A stretch of DNA of 64,000 nucleotides from Ureibacillus thermophilus (GCF_004331915.1 NZ_CP036528.1:2462273-2526272); one strand, 5' to 3'; positions 47,627 to 57,787 are shown, counted from the stretch's first letter. The notes: generated by a model from the letters alone, not told the origin. Made by a program: numbers and translations.

Positions 47627-48445
47627 TCAAGGGAATCTTGGGAATTGGCCAAAGTTTGGTTTGCGTTTTTCTTTAAACGCATCTCGGCCTTCTTTCGCTT
47701 CATCTGTTGTATAGTATAAAAGCGTTGCGTCCCCAGCAAATTGTTGAAGACCAGCAAGACCATCTGAATCTGCATTAAATGCTGCTTTTAAGAAACGTAT
47801 AGCTGTTGGAGATTTTTCAAGGATTTCTTCACACCATTTTACCGTTTCATCTTCAAGCTGCTCTAAAGGCACCACTTTATTGACTAATCCCATTTCCAAA
47901 GCTTCCTGTGCGTTGTATTGGCGGCATAAGTACCAGATTTCACGCGCTTTTTTATGTCCAACGATGCGCGCTAAATAACCGGCGCCATATCCACCATCAA
48001 AGGAACCAACTTTTGGACCTGTTTGTCCAAAAATCGCATTGTCTGCAGCAATTGTCAAGTCGCATACTACTTGCAGTACGTTGCCGCCGCCGATGGAGTA
48101 ACCAGCTACCATTGCAATGACTGGTTTTGGAATGACGCGAATTAAACGTTGCAAATCCAACACGTTTAAGCGAGGGATATTGTCTTCTCCTACATAACCG
48201 CCATGGCCGCGCACTTTTTGGTCGCCACCAGAACAGAAAGCTTTATCTCCTTCACCTGTTAAAATAATGACACCGATTTTGGAATCATCGCGGGCGCGGG
48301 AGAACGCATCAATCATTTCTTCAACTGTTTTGGGACGAAACGCATTGCGCACTTCTGGACGATTGATTGTAATTTTTGCAATTCCATTGTAATATTCGTA
48401 CTTAATATCTTCGTAAGTATGTAGAGTTTTCCACTCACGAGCCAT
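47627..48445 (-). CDS. menB: 1,4-Dihydroxy-2-naphthoyl-CoA synthase
   Basis: Closes the second ring of the naphthoquinone. A 272-residue crotonase-fold enzyme with [14 protein letters not shown], the oxyanion segment [11 protein letters not shown] and [11 protein letters not shown], and [20 protein letters not shown]-type MenB residues. Start follows GGGGAGG. Third-from-last gene in the menF-D-H-B-E order. Confidence 0.96.
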   Translation of the reverse strand: MAREWKTLHTYEDIKYEYYNGIAKITINRPEVRNAFRPKTVEEMIDAFSRARDDSKIGVIILTGEGDKAFCSGGDQKVRGHGGYVGEDNIPRLNVLDLQRLIRVIPKPVIAMVAGYSIGGGNVLQVVCDLTIAADNAIFGQTGPKVGSFDGGYGAGYLARIVGHKKAREIWYLCRQYNAQEALEMGLVNKVVPLEQLEDETVKWCEEILEKSPTAIRFLKAAFNADSDGLAGLQQFAGDATLLYYTTDEAKEGRDAFKEKRKPNFGQFPRFP

Positions 48446-48465
48446 TTGAGTAACCTCCCCGATTA

Positions 48466-49275
48466 TTATAAAACTCCCTTAATTATTGTAGCAAATTGTT
48501 CTGGATTTTCCACATGAATTGAATGGCCGACATTCGGAACCGTAATATGTTGGGCATTCGGCAATTGAAGCATCATCTCCTCAGCAATGCGAACGAATTT
48601 TTCGTCAAGTTCTCCCGTAATCAAAACAACAGGCATATTGAGGCGAATCAACTTGCGCCATAGGGAAGCTTGAGCTCCTGTACCCATTCCTCTCAAACTG
48701 TTGGCAAGCCCCATTTCAGTTTGGGAAAGCCTTTCTTCACGGACGGCTTGCTGCACTTCTTTTGGCAGCCTTTTCTGTGAAGCAAAAAGCGGTATATTTT
48801 CCCACTTTTCTACAAACCAATGAATGCCCTTTTCTTCAATTTCATCGGCCAACCGTTCATCCGACTGTCTTCTTAGAGCTTGCTCTTCCTCCGTTTGAAG
48901 ACCTGGTGATGAACTTTCCAATATTAAACGTTTAATCCGTTTTGGAAAGCGGACGGCGTAAGATAATGCCACACGCCCTCCCATAGAATACCCTAATAAT
49001 GTGAAATCGTGCAAATCCAACTGTTGAAAAATCTCTTCCAAGTCTTTCACTTGTTCAATCATGGAATAGCGGGATGGATCTTTAGGTGATTCGGTTTTCC
49101 CGTGTCCTAATAAATCAATGGCCACGATTTTTACTGTATCAGACAGAAGTTCAATAATTCTTTGCCATGTTTTCGTTGAAGCGGTAAAGCCATGCAATAA
49201 AACAAGGGTTTCTTGTTTTTGCTCATGCCAAATTTCTACATTTACTTGAACTCCTCGAATCGTTAATGTAGCCAT
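48466..49275 (-). CDS. menH: 2-Succinyl-6-hydroxy-2,4-cyclohexadiene-1-carboxylate synthase
   Basis: Eliminates pyruvate from the MenD product. A 269-residue alpha/beta hydrolase with LLHGFTAS (about residues 26-33), nucleophile Ser97 in GYSMGG, the acid in [10 protein letters not shown] and base in [13 protein letters not shown] 49275 follows TTGGAG and lies inside the end of menD (13-nt overlap). Confidence 0.93.
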   Translation of the reverse strand: MATLTIRGVQVNVEIWHEQKQETLVLLHGFTASTKTWQRIIELLSDTVKIVAIDLLGHGKTESPKDPSRYSMIEQVKDLEEIFQQLDLHDFTLLGYSMGGRVALSYAVRFPKRIKRLILESSSPGLQTEEEQALRRQSDERLADEIEEKGIHWFVEKWENIPLFASQKRLPKEVQQAVREERLSQTEMGLANSLRGMGTGAQASLWRKLIRLNMPVVLITGELDEKFVRIAEEMMLQLPNAQHITVPNVGHSIHVENPEQFATIIKGVL

Positions 49276-50978
49276 TCTTTCAACTCCAAATGAATTTGCT
49301 GCCATAGTCTACGATGAGCTTGAACATTTTCATCCCGGTTCGTTGTGATTTCAATCAGTCTTAATGGTTGTTCACTATTTTCAAATAGCTTTTCTCTTTC
49401 ATCAAAATGTTTAATGTTGATATAATCCATCTCATACATATTGGCTGCCTCTTGGAAGTGCAATGCCGTTGGTGTTCCGAAAAGATCTTCGTAATATTCT
49501 TTCACGGTTGCTTGGGACAAGTAAGAGAAAATGCCTCCGCCGTCATTATTTAATACAATCACTGTCAGTTTGCATGGCTGATAGCGGGTTAATAGAAAAG
49601 CATTCAAATCATGCAATGCCGCCAAATCTCCAATCAACAAGTAAGTTTCCCGATTTTCTCTTCCTTTTGAGAAACCAAAAGCTGTTGACATCACCCCATC
49701 AATGCCATTTGCCCCACGATTTGCAAAAATTTGAATATCCTTTTTCGTAGGCAATAAAAAAGTATCAATATCTCGGATTGGCATGCTATTGCTTACAAAT
49801 AAATCGCTTTTTTCAGGCAAATGTTCTAATAAATACTGCACAAATGCCCCTTCATCCTGCTCGCTATAAGTTTGAATATGCTTCATTGCAATTTGTTCTG
49901 CCCTTTGCCAAAGGTTCAAGTAGCCTTCATCCATTGCAGAGTGAACTTCCAACTCCTCCAACCATGGTCCAATTGAAGCATGGATGGAATGAGTGGAAAC
50001 CGATGATGAATCTCTGAACAGTGGATCTTCATCAATGACAACATAGTTTTGAGGCTGCGTTTCTGTCAAGAAAATGGTTAAAAACTTAGATATCGGCTGC
50101 GCTCCAAAACGAATAACCGTATCACATGCCGCATACTGTTTAAACACATCACATTTTAAAAGCGCATCATAAGTTGCAATCACATATTCCATGCAATCTT
50201 CCGGGATACTAGCCCGCATATTCGATAAACTTTCCACAAGAACAGGCCATTTCAGTTTTCGAATCAATGACCATAAATATTCGTGTTTTGTTCCAAGGGC
50301 AAGTTCTCCAATAACCATAAACCCTTTTTTTGTTTCCCGAATGATCGATGATAGCGCATTCATTGCTTCCTTGCTTGGTATGATGGAGCTTGGGAAGCTT
50401 GAGATAAACGAGCTTTTTGGCAATTCATCCATAAAATCAATAAGGAGCGGTTCACGGAATGGAACATTGATATGTACCGGGCCAAAAGGATGAGTATTTG
50501 CCATACTCACAGCCCGCGCCACGTGCCGTTCGATAAACGGCAATGTTTGATGATATTCATCAGGTATTGGAAATTCAGCAAACCATTTTACATGCTTGCC
50601 ATATAAATCAAGCTGATTGATCGCTTGAGGGGCACCGACTTCCCGCAATTCATGAGGCCGATCTGCAGTGATGACCACAAGCGGAACGCGGGCATATTTT
50701 GCTTCCACAATAGCAGGAAAATAGTTTGCTGCAGCCGTCCCTGATGTGCAGAGCAAAACGGCAGGTTTCCCTTTGGCCTTCGCTAACCCTAACGCAAAAA
50801 AAGCCGCTGAGCGTTCATCTACCTGGCGATAAATATTCAATTCTTTCGTTGAGGCAAAAGCATAGGCTAACGGCGTTGACCGTGAACCTGGGCTTATTAC
50901 GACATCTTCCACCCCATTTTGCACGAGGGAAGCAACGATTTTGTAAACATAGTCCGTTAATATTTTACATTCACTCAT
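49263..50978 (-). CDS. menD: SEPHCHC synthase (MenD)
   Basis: Thiamine-diphosphate enzyme joining isochorismate and 2-oxoglutarate. 571 residues with VEDVVISPGSRSTPLA near the N terminus, LCTSGTAAANYFPA (about residues 76-89) and the ThDP/metal site GDLAALHDLNAFLL plus NNDGGGIFSYL. Overlaps menF by 8 nt and menH by 13 nt, showing tight coupling. Confidence 0.96.
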   Translation of the reverse strand: MSECKILTDYVYKIVASLVQNGVEDVVISPGSRSTPLAYAFASTKELNIYRQVDERSAAFFALGLAKAKGKPAVLLCTSGTAAANYFPAIVEAKYARVPLVVITADRPHELREVGAPQAINQLDLYGKHVKWFAEFPIPDEYHQTLPFIERHVARAVSMANTHPFGPVHINVPFREPLLIDFMDELPKSSFISSFPSSIIPSKEAMNALSSIIRETKKGFMVIGELALGTKHEYLWSLIRKLKWPVLVESLSNMRASIPEDCMEYVIATYDALLKCDVFKQYAACDTVIRFGAQPISKFLTIFLTETQPQNYVVIDEDPLFRDSSSVSTHSIHASIGPWLEELEVHSAMDEGYLNLWQRAEQIAMKHIQTYSEQDEGAFVQYLLEHLPEKSDLFVSNSMPIRDIDTFLLPTKKDIQIFANRGANGIDGVMSTAFGFSKGRENRETYLLIGDLAALHDLNAFLLTRYQPCKLTVIVLNNDGGGIFSYLSQATVKEYYEDLFGTPTALHFQEAANMYEMDYINIKHFDEREKLFENSEQPLRLIEITTNRDENVQAHRRLWQQIHLELKEWLH

Positions 50979-52350
50979 TGAATTGTCCTCCTAAAGCCCT
51001 TAACATTGGACGAAACTTCACCAATGTTTCTTCATATTCCGTCATCGGATTGGAATCAGCGACAATTCCTCCGCCAGCATAGAGATAGGCTTTATCATCA
51101 ATCAACGCAGCAGAACGGATGGCCACGACAAATTCTCCATTTCCATCGGCATCCATCCATCCAATAGGCCCTGCATATAAACCACGGTTCATTTTTTCAT
51201 ACTTGCGAATCATTTCAAGTGCCTTATTTCTTGGCACTCCACCAAGTGCCGGCGTTGGATGCAAATATTTAACTAACTGCAATATCGTTGCATCATTGTA
51301 TAATTTTCCTTCCACCGGCGTATATAAATGTTGGATATCACGTATTTTCAATAATTTTGGCCGTTTTGGAACGCGGTATTCTTCACAAAGTTTCTTAAAA
51401 GTTTTTTCAATCATTTCAACAACATATTGATGTTCCTTTAAATTTTTGGAATCATTCAACAATTGTTCCCCTAGTCGTTTATCCTCTTCCGCCGTTTTCC
51501 CTCTTTTAATGGATCCAGCTACACACGCAGAATACGCATATTGTTTTTTCACTTTGACTAAGCGCTCTGGGGTTGCGCCAAAAAACAACAAATGATCCCG
51601 TTCAAGACCAAATAAAAAACTTTCCGGCTGTTCATTCATAATCTGATAAATCACTTGAGGGGAAGATGGCTGATTTTTAAAAGCAAGTTCCAACGAACGA
51701 GCAATGACAACTTTATCCGCCTCTTTTTGGCGAATTAAATTAGTCACCTTCTCAACTGCTTGAAAATAGTTGTCCTTATTTCGTTCATGGATAGAACAAA
51801 TTTCCGGTTTCTCATATGTCTTCAATTCTTTCACTTGGGCAGCATGAATCAATCGATCCCTTTCATCCCTCAATTCATCAAATAGGGCCGCTGAATTTTG
51901 CTGCTCAGTGATCAAATGAATGCTGACATAGGTTTTCTCATGTTTTTTAATTAACTGGAAAGTCGCGACTGTAAAATAACTTTGAGGAAACTCGTCCCAT
52001 TCTCCCAGTTCCCTATTGTCCGGATCAAAGGTAAAACCCCCAAATAAAATAGGCTGAGATTCCTGTTCCTCCATGACAATATTTCTTGTCAATTCTTTCC
52101 ACTTCTGTTCGATTTCATCAAATCTCTGATGATTTCCTCTATTTTCAAAAACAATTGCTTGTCCAAGTCCGACAATCGTCAATGTTTTTTCTCGATTTTG
52201 CCAAAAAAACCGTTTTCCTTTGTAATCCTTCTCTCCCGCCGCAAAAAAAGCCAACGGAGACAACTGATTCACTTCAATCGTTTCGATATAAAATGATAAT
52301 TTATTGGATGCCACTTCAACTTCAGTGGTTTTTAACCACTTTTGCTGCAT
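50971..52350 (-). CDS. menF: Isochorismate synthase
   Basis: Converts chorismate to isochorismate, the committed step to menaquinone. 459 residues, with the chorismate-enzyme core ATPERLVKVK, ACVAGSIKRGKT, LHPTPALGGVPR and GLYAGPIGWMD. ATG 52350 is 9 nt from GGAGG, better than TTG 52356. First gene of menF-menD-menH-menB-menE. Confidence 0.95.
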   Translation of the reverse strand: MQQKWLKTTEVEVASNKLSFYIETIEVNQLSPLAFFAAGEKDYKGKRFFWQNREKTLTIVGLGQAIVFENRGNHQRFDEIEQKWKELTRNIVMEEQESQPILFGGFTFDPDNRELGEWDEFPQSYFTVATFQLIKKHEKTYVSIHLITEQQNSAALFDELRDERDRLIHAAQVKELKTYEKPEICSIHERNKDNYFQAVEKVTNLIRQKEADKVVIARSLELAFKNQPSSPQVIYQIMNEQPESFLFGLERDHLLFFGATPERLVKVKKQYAYSACVAGSIKRGKTAEEDKRLGEQLLNDSKNLKEHQYVVEMIEKTFKKLCEEYRVPKRPKLLKIRDIQHLYTPVEGKLYNDATILQLVKYLHPTPALGGVPRNKALEMIRKYEKMNRGLYAGPIGWMDADGNGEFVVAIRSAALIDDKAYLYAGGGIVADSNPMTEYEETLVKFRPMLRALGGQFNE

Positions 52351-52538
52351 GAACAAAACCTCCGTAAAAAGCGATTTCTGTTTCCATAAAAATAGCAGAA
52401 TCTTTCTTCCTGCTTCTCTATTCCTTCATATGATTGCCTTTCCGAACAACGCAATATCTATTTTATCATATCATTTTTTTAGTACTAATAATAATACTTT
52501 TATCTTTCCTCCGAGAGCTTCTTTCATTCCATGCAAAC

Positions 52539-52567
52539 AAAAAAATGCCAAAGAGAAACTCTTGGCA
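52539..52567 (-). terminator. Terminator after the dipeptidase gene
   Basis: TGCCAAAGAG (52546-52555) pairs with CTCTTGGCA (52559-52567), followed on the minus strand by T7. It separates the dipeptidase from the men operon. Confidence 0.85.
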
Positions 52568-52595
52568 ATGAATGAAGCAACATCGCATAAAAGCT

Positions 52596-53528
52596 TTATG
52601 CAAATTGCTTAACGTAATTTACAAATCCAGCTTCTGAAAACAGTTTTACTTCTTCTTTTGTAAATTCTTTTCTTAAACGGTCAATGATATTTGGAAATTC
52701 CGAAGCATTCGATAAATGATGAACGGACAAGGGATCCATCCCATCAAAATCAGATCCAAACCCGACATTTTCTGCCCCTACTAAATGGGATAAATATTTG
52801 ATATGCTCCACTAATTTTTCAATCGTTGTTGTTTCCTTTTCCTTCTCAATGAGCGGAGGATAGAACACAACATGAATGCGTCCGCCCTTCTCAACGAGCA
52901 TTTTCACCTGCTCATCCGTTAAATTTCTCGGATGGTCACAGAGAGTTCGAGAATTGCAATGACTGGCAATCACTTTTTTAGCAAGAGGTATTAAATCATA
53001 AAATCCTCTTTCATTTAAATGGGCAACATCAATGATAATATCCCGCTCGTTTAATAACTCAATCACTTTTTTTCCAAAAGGTTTAATCCCTTTTGTTGAA
53101 TCTTCTGATGCACCATAACCCACTTTATTTTCATAATTCCACGTTAATCCGACAATTTTTACGCCTGCATCTAAAATGACTTTTAACTTTTCAATATCAT
53201 CATCGATGGCATCACATCCTTCTAAACTCAATACAGCACCAATTTGTCCATCTTCCAGTTCATCAATTTGATTCCAATCTTTAATATGAACCATACCCGG
53301 CTCGCTTAAAACAAATTTATGGAAAGCCTGAATTTGGCGCAGGACTTCCTTAAACTTTTGCTCTTTTGGAATGCTTGGATGAATAAAAATTGCAAATACC
53401 TGGACTTTTACATTCCCGCCTTTTAGCCTTTCATAATTCGAATAAATTCTGGAATCATTGCGGAAATTGGCATTCTCAAATCGAGCTAATTTTGTTAATG
53501 CATCACAATGCAAGTCTATTACTTTCAT
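52596..53528 (-). CDS. M19-family (renal-type) dipeptidase
   Basis: A 310-residue zinc dipeptidase of the M19 family. Metal ligands His7-x-Asp9 (VIDLHCDALTKL), the bridging Glu in LSLEGCDAID, and His residues in VIASHCNSRTLCDHPRN. There is no signal peptide, so it is probably cytoplasmic. Natural substrate unknown; family members cut dipeptides, some with D-residues. Ends just before the ISL3 insertion. Confidence 0.9.
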   Translation of the reverse strand: MKVIDLHCDALTKLARFENANFRNDSRIYSNYERLKGGNVKVQVFAIFIHPSIPKEQKFKEVLRQIQAFHKFVLSEPGMVHIKDWNQIDELEDGQIGAVLSLEGCDAIDDDIEKLKVILDAGVKIVGLTWNYENKVGYGASEDSTKGIKPFGKKVIELLNERDIIIDVAHLNERGFYDLIPLAKKVIASHCNSRTLCDHPRNLTDEQVKMLVEKGGRIHVVFYPPLIEKEKETTTIEKLVEHIKYLSHLVGAENVGFGSDFDGMDPLSVHHLSNASEFPNIIDRLRKEFTKEEVKLFSEAGFVNYVKQFA

Positions 53529-53656
53529 TCATTTCTTCTACTCCCTAAATAGATATTGTCACTATAGTATATATCATTTTAAAAAAAAAGGGTTCTTTGT
53601 CAAATGGTGTTGGTGAATAAATTTTAGTGATATTATTTGGTAATATGTATTCGGAT

Positions 53657-53699
53657 AGCTTAGGGGAAATTCGAGGTTCCCCTAAGCTGTTTTTATTTT
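53657..53699 (+). terminator. Inward terminator at the ISL3 left end
   Basis: AGCTTAGGGGAA (53657-53668) pairs with TTCCCCTAAGCT (53677-53688), followed by TGTTTTTATTTT on the plus strand. It would stop transcription entering the element from outside, antisense to the transposase. Confidence 0.7.
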
Positions 53700-54949
53700 C
53701 GCTAAGTTTTGGGTAATGAATATTCGGTTTCTAAAGTGATAGAAGGATCGATAACCGAAAGAAATGCGTTTAATCACTTTGATTTTGTTATTAATCCCCT
53801 CTAAAATGCCGTTGTTATAATCGTATTTCAACGTATTCTCCACGTAATTGATGTATTTGTTGATTGTCTTGATGGCGGTTTTCATATAGCTGGAAACAAT
53901 ATTTTGTTTATTCTCTAATGTTTTCTTTAGGAGCTCAAAGTCTTTGATTTTGATGCAATGTTGCACGTATTGATATAACTCATAGGACGCCTTTAATTCA
54001 GAATCTAAATCAATGAGATAGTGGAGAATCTCCACCTCACACATATGCTTTTTAAAGCAACGATGATATGTATAGATCTTATAATCAAGTTTTGTTTGAT
54101 CTTTCAGAAGGAGCTTCCAGTATTTTTTCAATTTATTGTAATTCTTTTTATCCCGATTCATGACGTTGATGCGCGTTTTGTTTAAAGCTCTGCTAAATAG
54201 TTGGAGGATATGGAATTTGTCGAGTATGATTTCCGCTTTAGGGAAAACTTCTTGGAAATATAAGGGCTGTACATATCGATGACAATCGTTTTTACCGCAT
54301 CTCTCGCCTTCTTGGAATACCGTAAGAAATACTCTTTGAGGACATGTAATCTCCGGTCCTCCACGATATCCACAATCTCCCCCGTTTCAGAGTCGCAGAA
54401 AATAAAGGACATCGCTCCAGCTGCGGATTTCACTGATTTAAACTCGTCAAAACACAGGTGCTTAGGAAGATAGTGAACATTCGGCTGATAGTAACTATAA
54501 AAGCTGTCAATGACTCTACTGACAGTGGCATGAGAAACATTATGTTTCATCGCAATATCTTTTTCGGATATTTTATCTTTGGCGTTTAAAGCAATCGCTA
54601 CTTTAGTATTGTTGGAAATACAACAGTTTTTAGCCACGACGCTCGTTTTTAAAGTAAACGTGGAATGACAATGTTTACAGAAATAACGCTGTTTACGCAA
54701 TTTTAAGTAGGTATGAAAACCTGAAACACTAGGCATTTTAATGAGAGACGTTTTAAAACCGTGTTTAATGATTTGATCATCGAAGACATGGCCACAAGCA
54801 TAGCACGCTTTTGGTTGATACGTTAACGTCCCATGAAAGACTTTCGCTTTTACTTTTTTGATCGTTTCGGTAGAACAAAAATTTTCATCAAATGTGATAT
54901 TTTTGTCTTTTATATTGAGTAGGTTTCGTATAGAATGATGGTGAGACAT
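53682..54949 (-). pseudogene. ISL3-family transposase, frameshifted
   Basis: The N-terminal part (54949 to about 54257) has the ISL3 zinc motif CYACGHV and CKHCH, an HTH (SEKDIAMKHNVSHATVSRV) and the first catalytic Asp in CFDEFKS and VIDMYSPY. The frame then shifts near 54256-54258; the other frame continues with EVFPKAEIILDKFHIL and runs through the C-terminal part to 53682, ending in NRIFITQNLAK. One base is probably missing in a short T run. ATG 54949 has AAGGAG 9 nt upstream. Probably inactive. Confidence 0.88.
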
Positions 54950-55189
54950 GTGACGCAACTCCTTTGGAAAATGTGTTTTGGCGATTACATTTTACCAGAG
55001 TTTTGTCACTGTCTCCTTTTTTTGTTCAAAAAAATTGGTGCTGGTTTTTACTCACCAACACCAAATATTATAGAGCCAAATTTATTCACCAACACCATTT
55101 GACAGTAAGCCCGAATTCAAACGACGCATATCAATCGATCGTACCTCCCTGTAAGATAGAGTTATCGATTACAGAGGAGGTGTTTTTGT

Positions 55190-55387
55190 TTGGCAGTTGA
55201 AAAATTAAATATCGTCCCTGTCAATTTGGAATCCGATTCTGATTCAACTTCACCCTCAACGAGTCGTGGTCCTCTCAAACCTGTATGCGTTATTCAAGCA
55301 ACAAATTTTAAAATCTCCTTTTACCCCGGTGTAAAACCTCACATCATTCAAACGGTCATCAAGGAGTTGAATAGCAGTGATTCATGA
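55190..55387 (+). CDS. tnpA: IS66 small accessory protein (TnpA-like)
   Basis: A 65-residue protein on a TTG start 9 nt after GAGGAGG. It ends in FYPGVKPHIIQTVIKELN. It is shorter than most IS66 TnpA proteins and has no clear full HTH; the role in transposition is assigned by position. It overlaps tnpB by 11 nt. Confidence 0.7.
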   Translation: MAVEKLNIVPVNLESDSDSTSPSTSRGPLKPVCVIQATNFKISFYPGVKPHIIQTVIKELNSSDS

Positions 55388-55730
55388 TTTTACTAAGTGT
55401 AAAAATATCTATATCATTTGTGGTCGTACGGATATGAGAAAAGGAATTGATGGTCTTGCCACCTTAATTCAGGATTCTTTCGAACTGGATCCATATAGCA
55501 ACGCCATTTTCTTATTTTGTGGACGGAAGAAAGACCGGTATAAATGTTTATATTTTGATGGGGATGGCTTCGCCATGTTATACAAACGAATCGATAATGG
55601 CAAACTCCAATGGCCCAGAAACGAAAATGAGGTTCGAAATCTGACTCAACAGGAGCTTAGATGGTTACTGGAAGGGCTCTCGATTCAACAACCTAAAGCC
55701 ATCCAAAAATCGAAAAAAGGTGTCTTCTAA
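55377..55730 (+). CDS. tnpB: IS66 accessory protein TnpB
   Basis: A 117-residue IS66 Orf2/TnpB protein with the family signature IYIICGRTDMRKGIDGLA, FLFCGRKKDRYKCLYFDGDG and QWPRNE. It starts on a GTG overlapping tnpA. Needed together with TnpA and TnpC for transposition in other IS66 elements. Confidence 0.9.
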   Translation: MIHDFTKCKNIYIICGRTDMRKGIDGLATLIQDSFELDPYSNAIFLFCGRKKDRYKCLYFDGDGFAMLYKRIDNGKLQWPRNENEVRNLTQQELRWLLEGLSIQQPKAIQKSKKGVF

Positions 55731-55778
55731 ATACCGATTCATGATATAATCAACTCTATATAGAATCAGTACGGAAAA

Positions 55779-57353
55779 GTGGTGGATGTTGTGAACAATG
55801 ATTCATACGAAAAGTTAATTCAGTCATTAGAAGAGCAACTAGCTCATGCCAATCAAAAAAATGATGAATTGTTGAAACAAATTGAATTATTGTCACAACA
55901 AGTTCGTTATTTAACTAAACGGCTTTATGGCTCAAAATCTGAAAAATCAAAGTATCAAGCTCCAGATGGACAGTGTTCTTTGTTTGATGACGACCCTTTT
56001 TTTAATGAACCTGAGCACACAGGAGAAAAAAGCACGGACACTGTGACATACACAGTTGTTCGTAAACGACATAACAAGAAAAAACGAAATGATTCTTTTA
56101 TGGATGGTTTAGAAATTGAAGAAATTCATCATCATCCAGAAAACTTACAATGCGAGTGTTGTCAATCACTTATGACAGAGATTGGTAGCACTATTGTGCG
56201 GGAAGAAGCAAAATTCATACCAGCTACCATGAAGCGTGTTCAGCATATTGAACACGCTTATGAGTGCAGGTCTTGTAAAAAAGATTCGAATAAAGACTCA
56301 CAAATCAAACGTGGAAAAGCACCGCAACCTGCCATTCTGCGAAGTATCGCAGGACCAACGGTCTTAGCAAAACTCATCTATGATAAATTTATTCTTTATT
56401 TACCCTTATATAGGCAGGTAAAGGAATGGCATCGTTATGGTTTACTAACCAATGATAAGAACCTATCCAACTGGGTGATTCGCACGGCAGAAGATTGGCT
56501 TCTTCCATTATATAATCGAATGAAAGAAACCCTCATGAAAAAATCAATTCTTCATGTCGATGAAACCTATGCCCAAGTATTGAACCGCTCAGATGGAAAG
56601 CCAGCTCAATCTAAAGCTTACAACTGGGTGTTCCGTAGCGTAGGATCTCAAGGTCCAGCAATTGTTCTGTTCCATAGTGCTTTATCCCGAAGTCGGGAAA
56701 TTTTGACTGACTTTATGAAAGGCTTTAAAGGGACGATTATCTGCGATGGATATTCTGCATACCATGATGTGCCAAATATTCATTTTGCCAACTGCTGGGC
56801 TCATGTTCGTCGATACTGGTTAAAAGCCGAAAGTAAAAATGGACGGATTGGTGTCGATTATTGTGATCGACTTTACCGCCTAGAACGGAAATTTAAGAAA
56901 CTTCGGCCGAGCGAACGGAGAAAAGCTAGACAAAAAGAGTCCAAACCTATCGTTGAGGCATTTTTCAAATGGATTGACGAATCTCCTTTCTATGGGAAGA
57001 ATGCCCTTGCCAAAGCTGCGGAATATACATTGAAGCACGCCGAAGGTTTAAAAGCTTTTCTGTATGATGGACGCATTGAAATGGACAACAACCCAGCTGA
57101 AAATGCGATTCGGCCGAATGTCATTGGACGAAAAAACTGGCTGTTTTCCGTGAGTGAATCGGGAGCCGATGCAAATGCCATCTGTTTAAGCTTGGCTGAA
57201 ACGGCAAAAGCGAATGGAATTGATTTTTATCAATACTTAGTGAAAGTATTGTCGGAACTCCCAAGTTTACCAATCCATCAACAGCCAGAAATATTAGATC
57301 GCTATTTGCCATGGTCGAAAACAATTCGTGAATCATGTGCAATGGCAAAATAG
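55779..57353 (+). CDS. tnpC: IS66 transposase TnpC
   Basis: A 524-residue DDE transposase. N-terminal coiled coil (about residues 8-45) with LTKRLYGSKSEK, a zinc-finger-like CECC and CRSC pair, then catalytic Asp in HVDETYAQV and DGYSAYHDV, and the C-terminal MDNNPAENAIRPNVIGRKN motif with the catalytic Glu. GTG 55791 (12 nt later, after GGTGG) is an alternative start. No frameshift or stop, so it may be active. Confidence 0.93.
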   Translation: MVDVVNNDSYEKLIQSLEEQLAHANQKNDELLKQIELLSQQVRYLTKRLYGSKSEKSKYQAPDGQCSLFDDDPFFNEPEHTGEKSTDTVTYTVVRKRHNKKKRNDSFMDGLEIEEIHHHPENLQCECCQSLMTEIGSTIVREEAKFIPATMKRVQHIEHAYECRSCKKDSNKDSQIKRGKAPQPAILRSIAGPTVLAKLIYDKFILYLPLYRQVKEWHRYGLLTNDKNLSNWVIRTAEDWLLPLYNRMKETLMKKSILHVDETYAQVLNRSDGKPAQSKAYNWVFRSVGSQGPAIVLFHSALSRSREILTDFMKGFKGTIICDGYSAYHDVPNIHFANCWAHVRRYWLKAESKNGRIGVDYCDRLYRLERKFKKLRPSERRKARQKESKPIVEAFFKWIDESPFYGKNALAKAAEYTLKHAEGLKAFLYDGRIEMDNNPAENAIRPNVIGRKNWLFSVSESGADANAICLSLAETAKANGIDFYQYLVKVLSELPSLPIHQQPEILDRYLPWSKTIRESCAMAK

Positions 57354-57391
57354 CCCTCAATCCGAAAAAACTTGGGATTGAAGGGCTATTC
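57349..57391 (+). terminator. Hairpin at the tnpC stop
   Basis: AATAGCCCTCAATCC pairs with GGGATTGAAGGGCTATT around a short loop, overlapping the stop codon of tnpC. There is no strong T run. Confidence 0.6.
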
Positions 57392-57448
57392 ATCGTGCGT
57401 ACCAGAGGGTGCGCATTTTTTTATTTATCTCACATATTTCGGGCTTAC

Positions 57449-57548
57449 TATGACCCCTACGGGATTCGAACCCGTGTTACCGCCGTGAAAGGGCGGTGTC
57501 TTAACCACTTGACCAAGGGGCCATTATACATAATGGCGGAGAAGGAGG
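57449..57548. repeat. 100-bp exact duplicate, copy 1 (tRNA-Glu and 3' end of tRNA-Ser)
   Basis: Identical over 100 bp to 59483-59582. It begins at the base after the IS66 right end. Confidence 0.92.
57451..57522 (-). tRNA. tRNA-Glu (TTC)
   Basis: GGCCCCTTGGTCAAG start, anticodon loop CCCTTTCACGG, T loop GGTTCGAATCC. 72 nt without an encoded CCA. Last gene of the array; its 3' end lies 2 bp from the IS66 end. Confidence 0.95.
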
Positions 57549-57626
57549 GATTTGAACCCTCGCGCCGGGTTACCCCGACCTACACCCTTAGCAGGGGCGC
57601 CTCTTCAGCCTCTTGAGTACTTCTCC
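57534..57626 (-). tRNA. tRNA-Ser (GCT)
   Basis: 93 nt including CCA, with a long variable arm; anticodon GCT in CCCCTGCTAAGGG. Confidence 0.95.
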
Positions 57627-57629
57627 GTA

Positions 57630-57704
57630 TGGCTCCGAAGGTAGGATTCGAACCTACGACCAATCGGTTAACAGCCGATTGCTCTACCACTGAGCTACTT
57701 CGGA
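57630..57704 (-). tRNA. tRNA-Asn (GTT)
   Basis: TCCGAAGTAGCTCAG start, anticodon GTT in GGCTGTTAACC, CCA encoded. Confidence 0.95.
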
Positions 57705-57710
57705 ATTTTA

Positions 57711-57787
<77 letters not shown>

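Larger units (their letters stand above)
53590..55104 (-). mobile_element. ISL3-family insertion sequence, right end truncated by IS66
   Basis: The left end begins GGGTTCTTTGTCAAATGG; the right side has the inverted match CCATTTGACA ending at 55104, where the terminal ~8-10 bp are replaced by the IS66 end. The shared inverted part includes CAAATGGTGTTGGTGAATAA. The only gene is a frameshifted transposase. The left flank is an A8 run (53582-53589); no direct repeat can be checked because the right end is lost. Confidence 0.85.
55105..57448 (+). mobile_element. IS66-family insertion sequence, apparently intact
   Basis: 2344 bp bounded by GTAAGCCCGAA (left, 55105) and its complement TTCGGGCTTAC (right, ends 57448), the GTAA-type ends of IS66. 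It carries tnpA, tnpB and tnpC. The 8 bp outside the left end (ATTTGACA) and right end (TATGACCC) do not match, so the expected 8-bp target duplication is missing. Confidence 0.9.

Noticed and set aside
54182-54260. Programmed frameshift in the ISL3 transposase
   Set aside because: ISL3 elements are not known for frameshifting, no slippery heptamer with a stimulator is seen, and the two frames join across one missing base, so a mutation is more likely.
54964-55200. Plus-strand frame of 78 codons at the ISL3-IS66 junction
   Set aside because: It spans two IS ends, has no ribosome site and no recognisable protein sequence.
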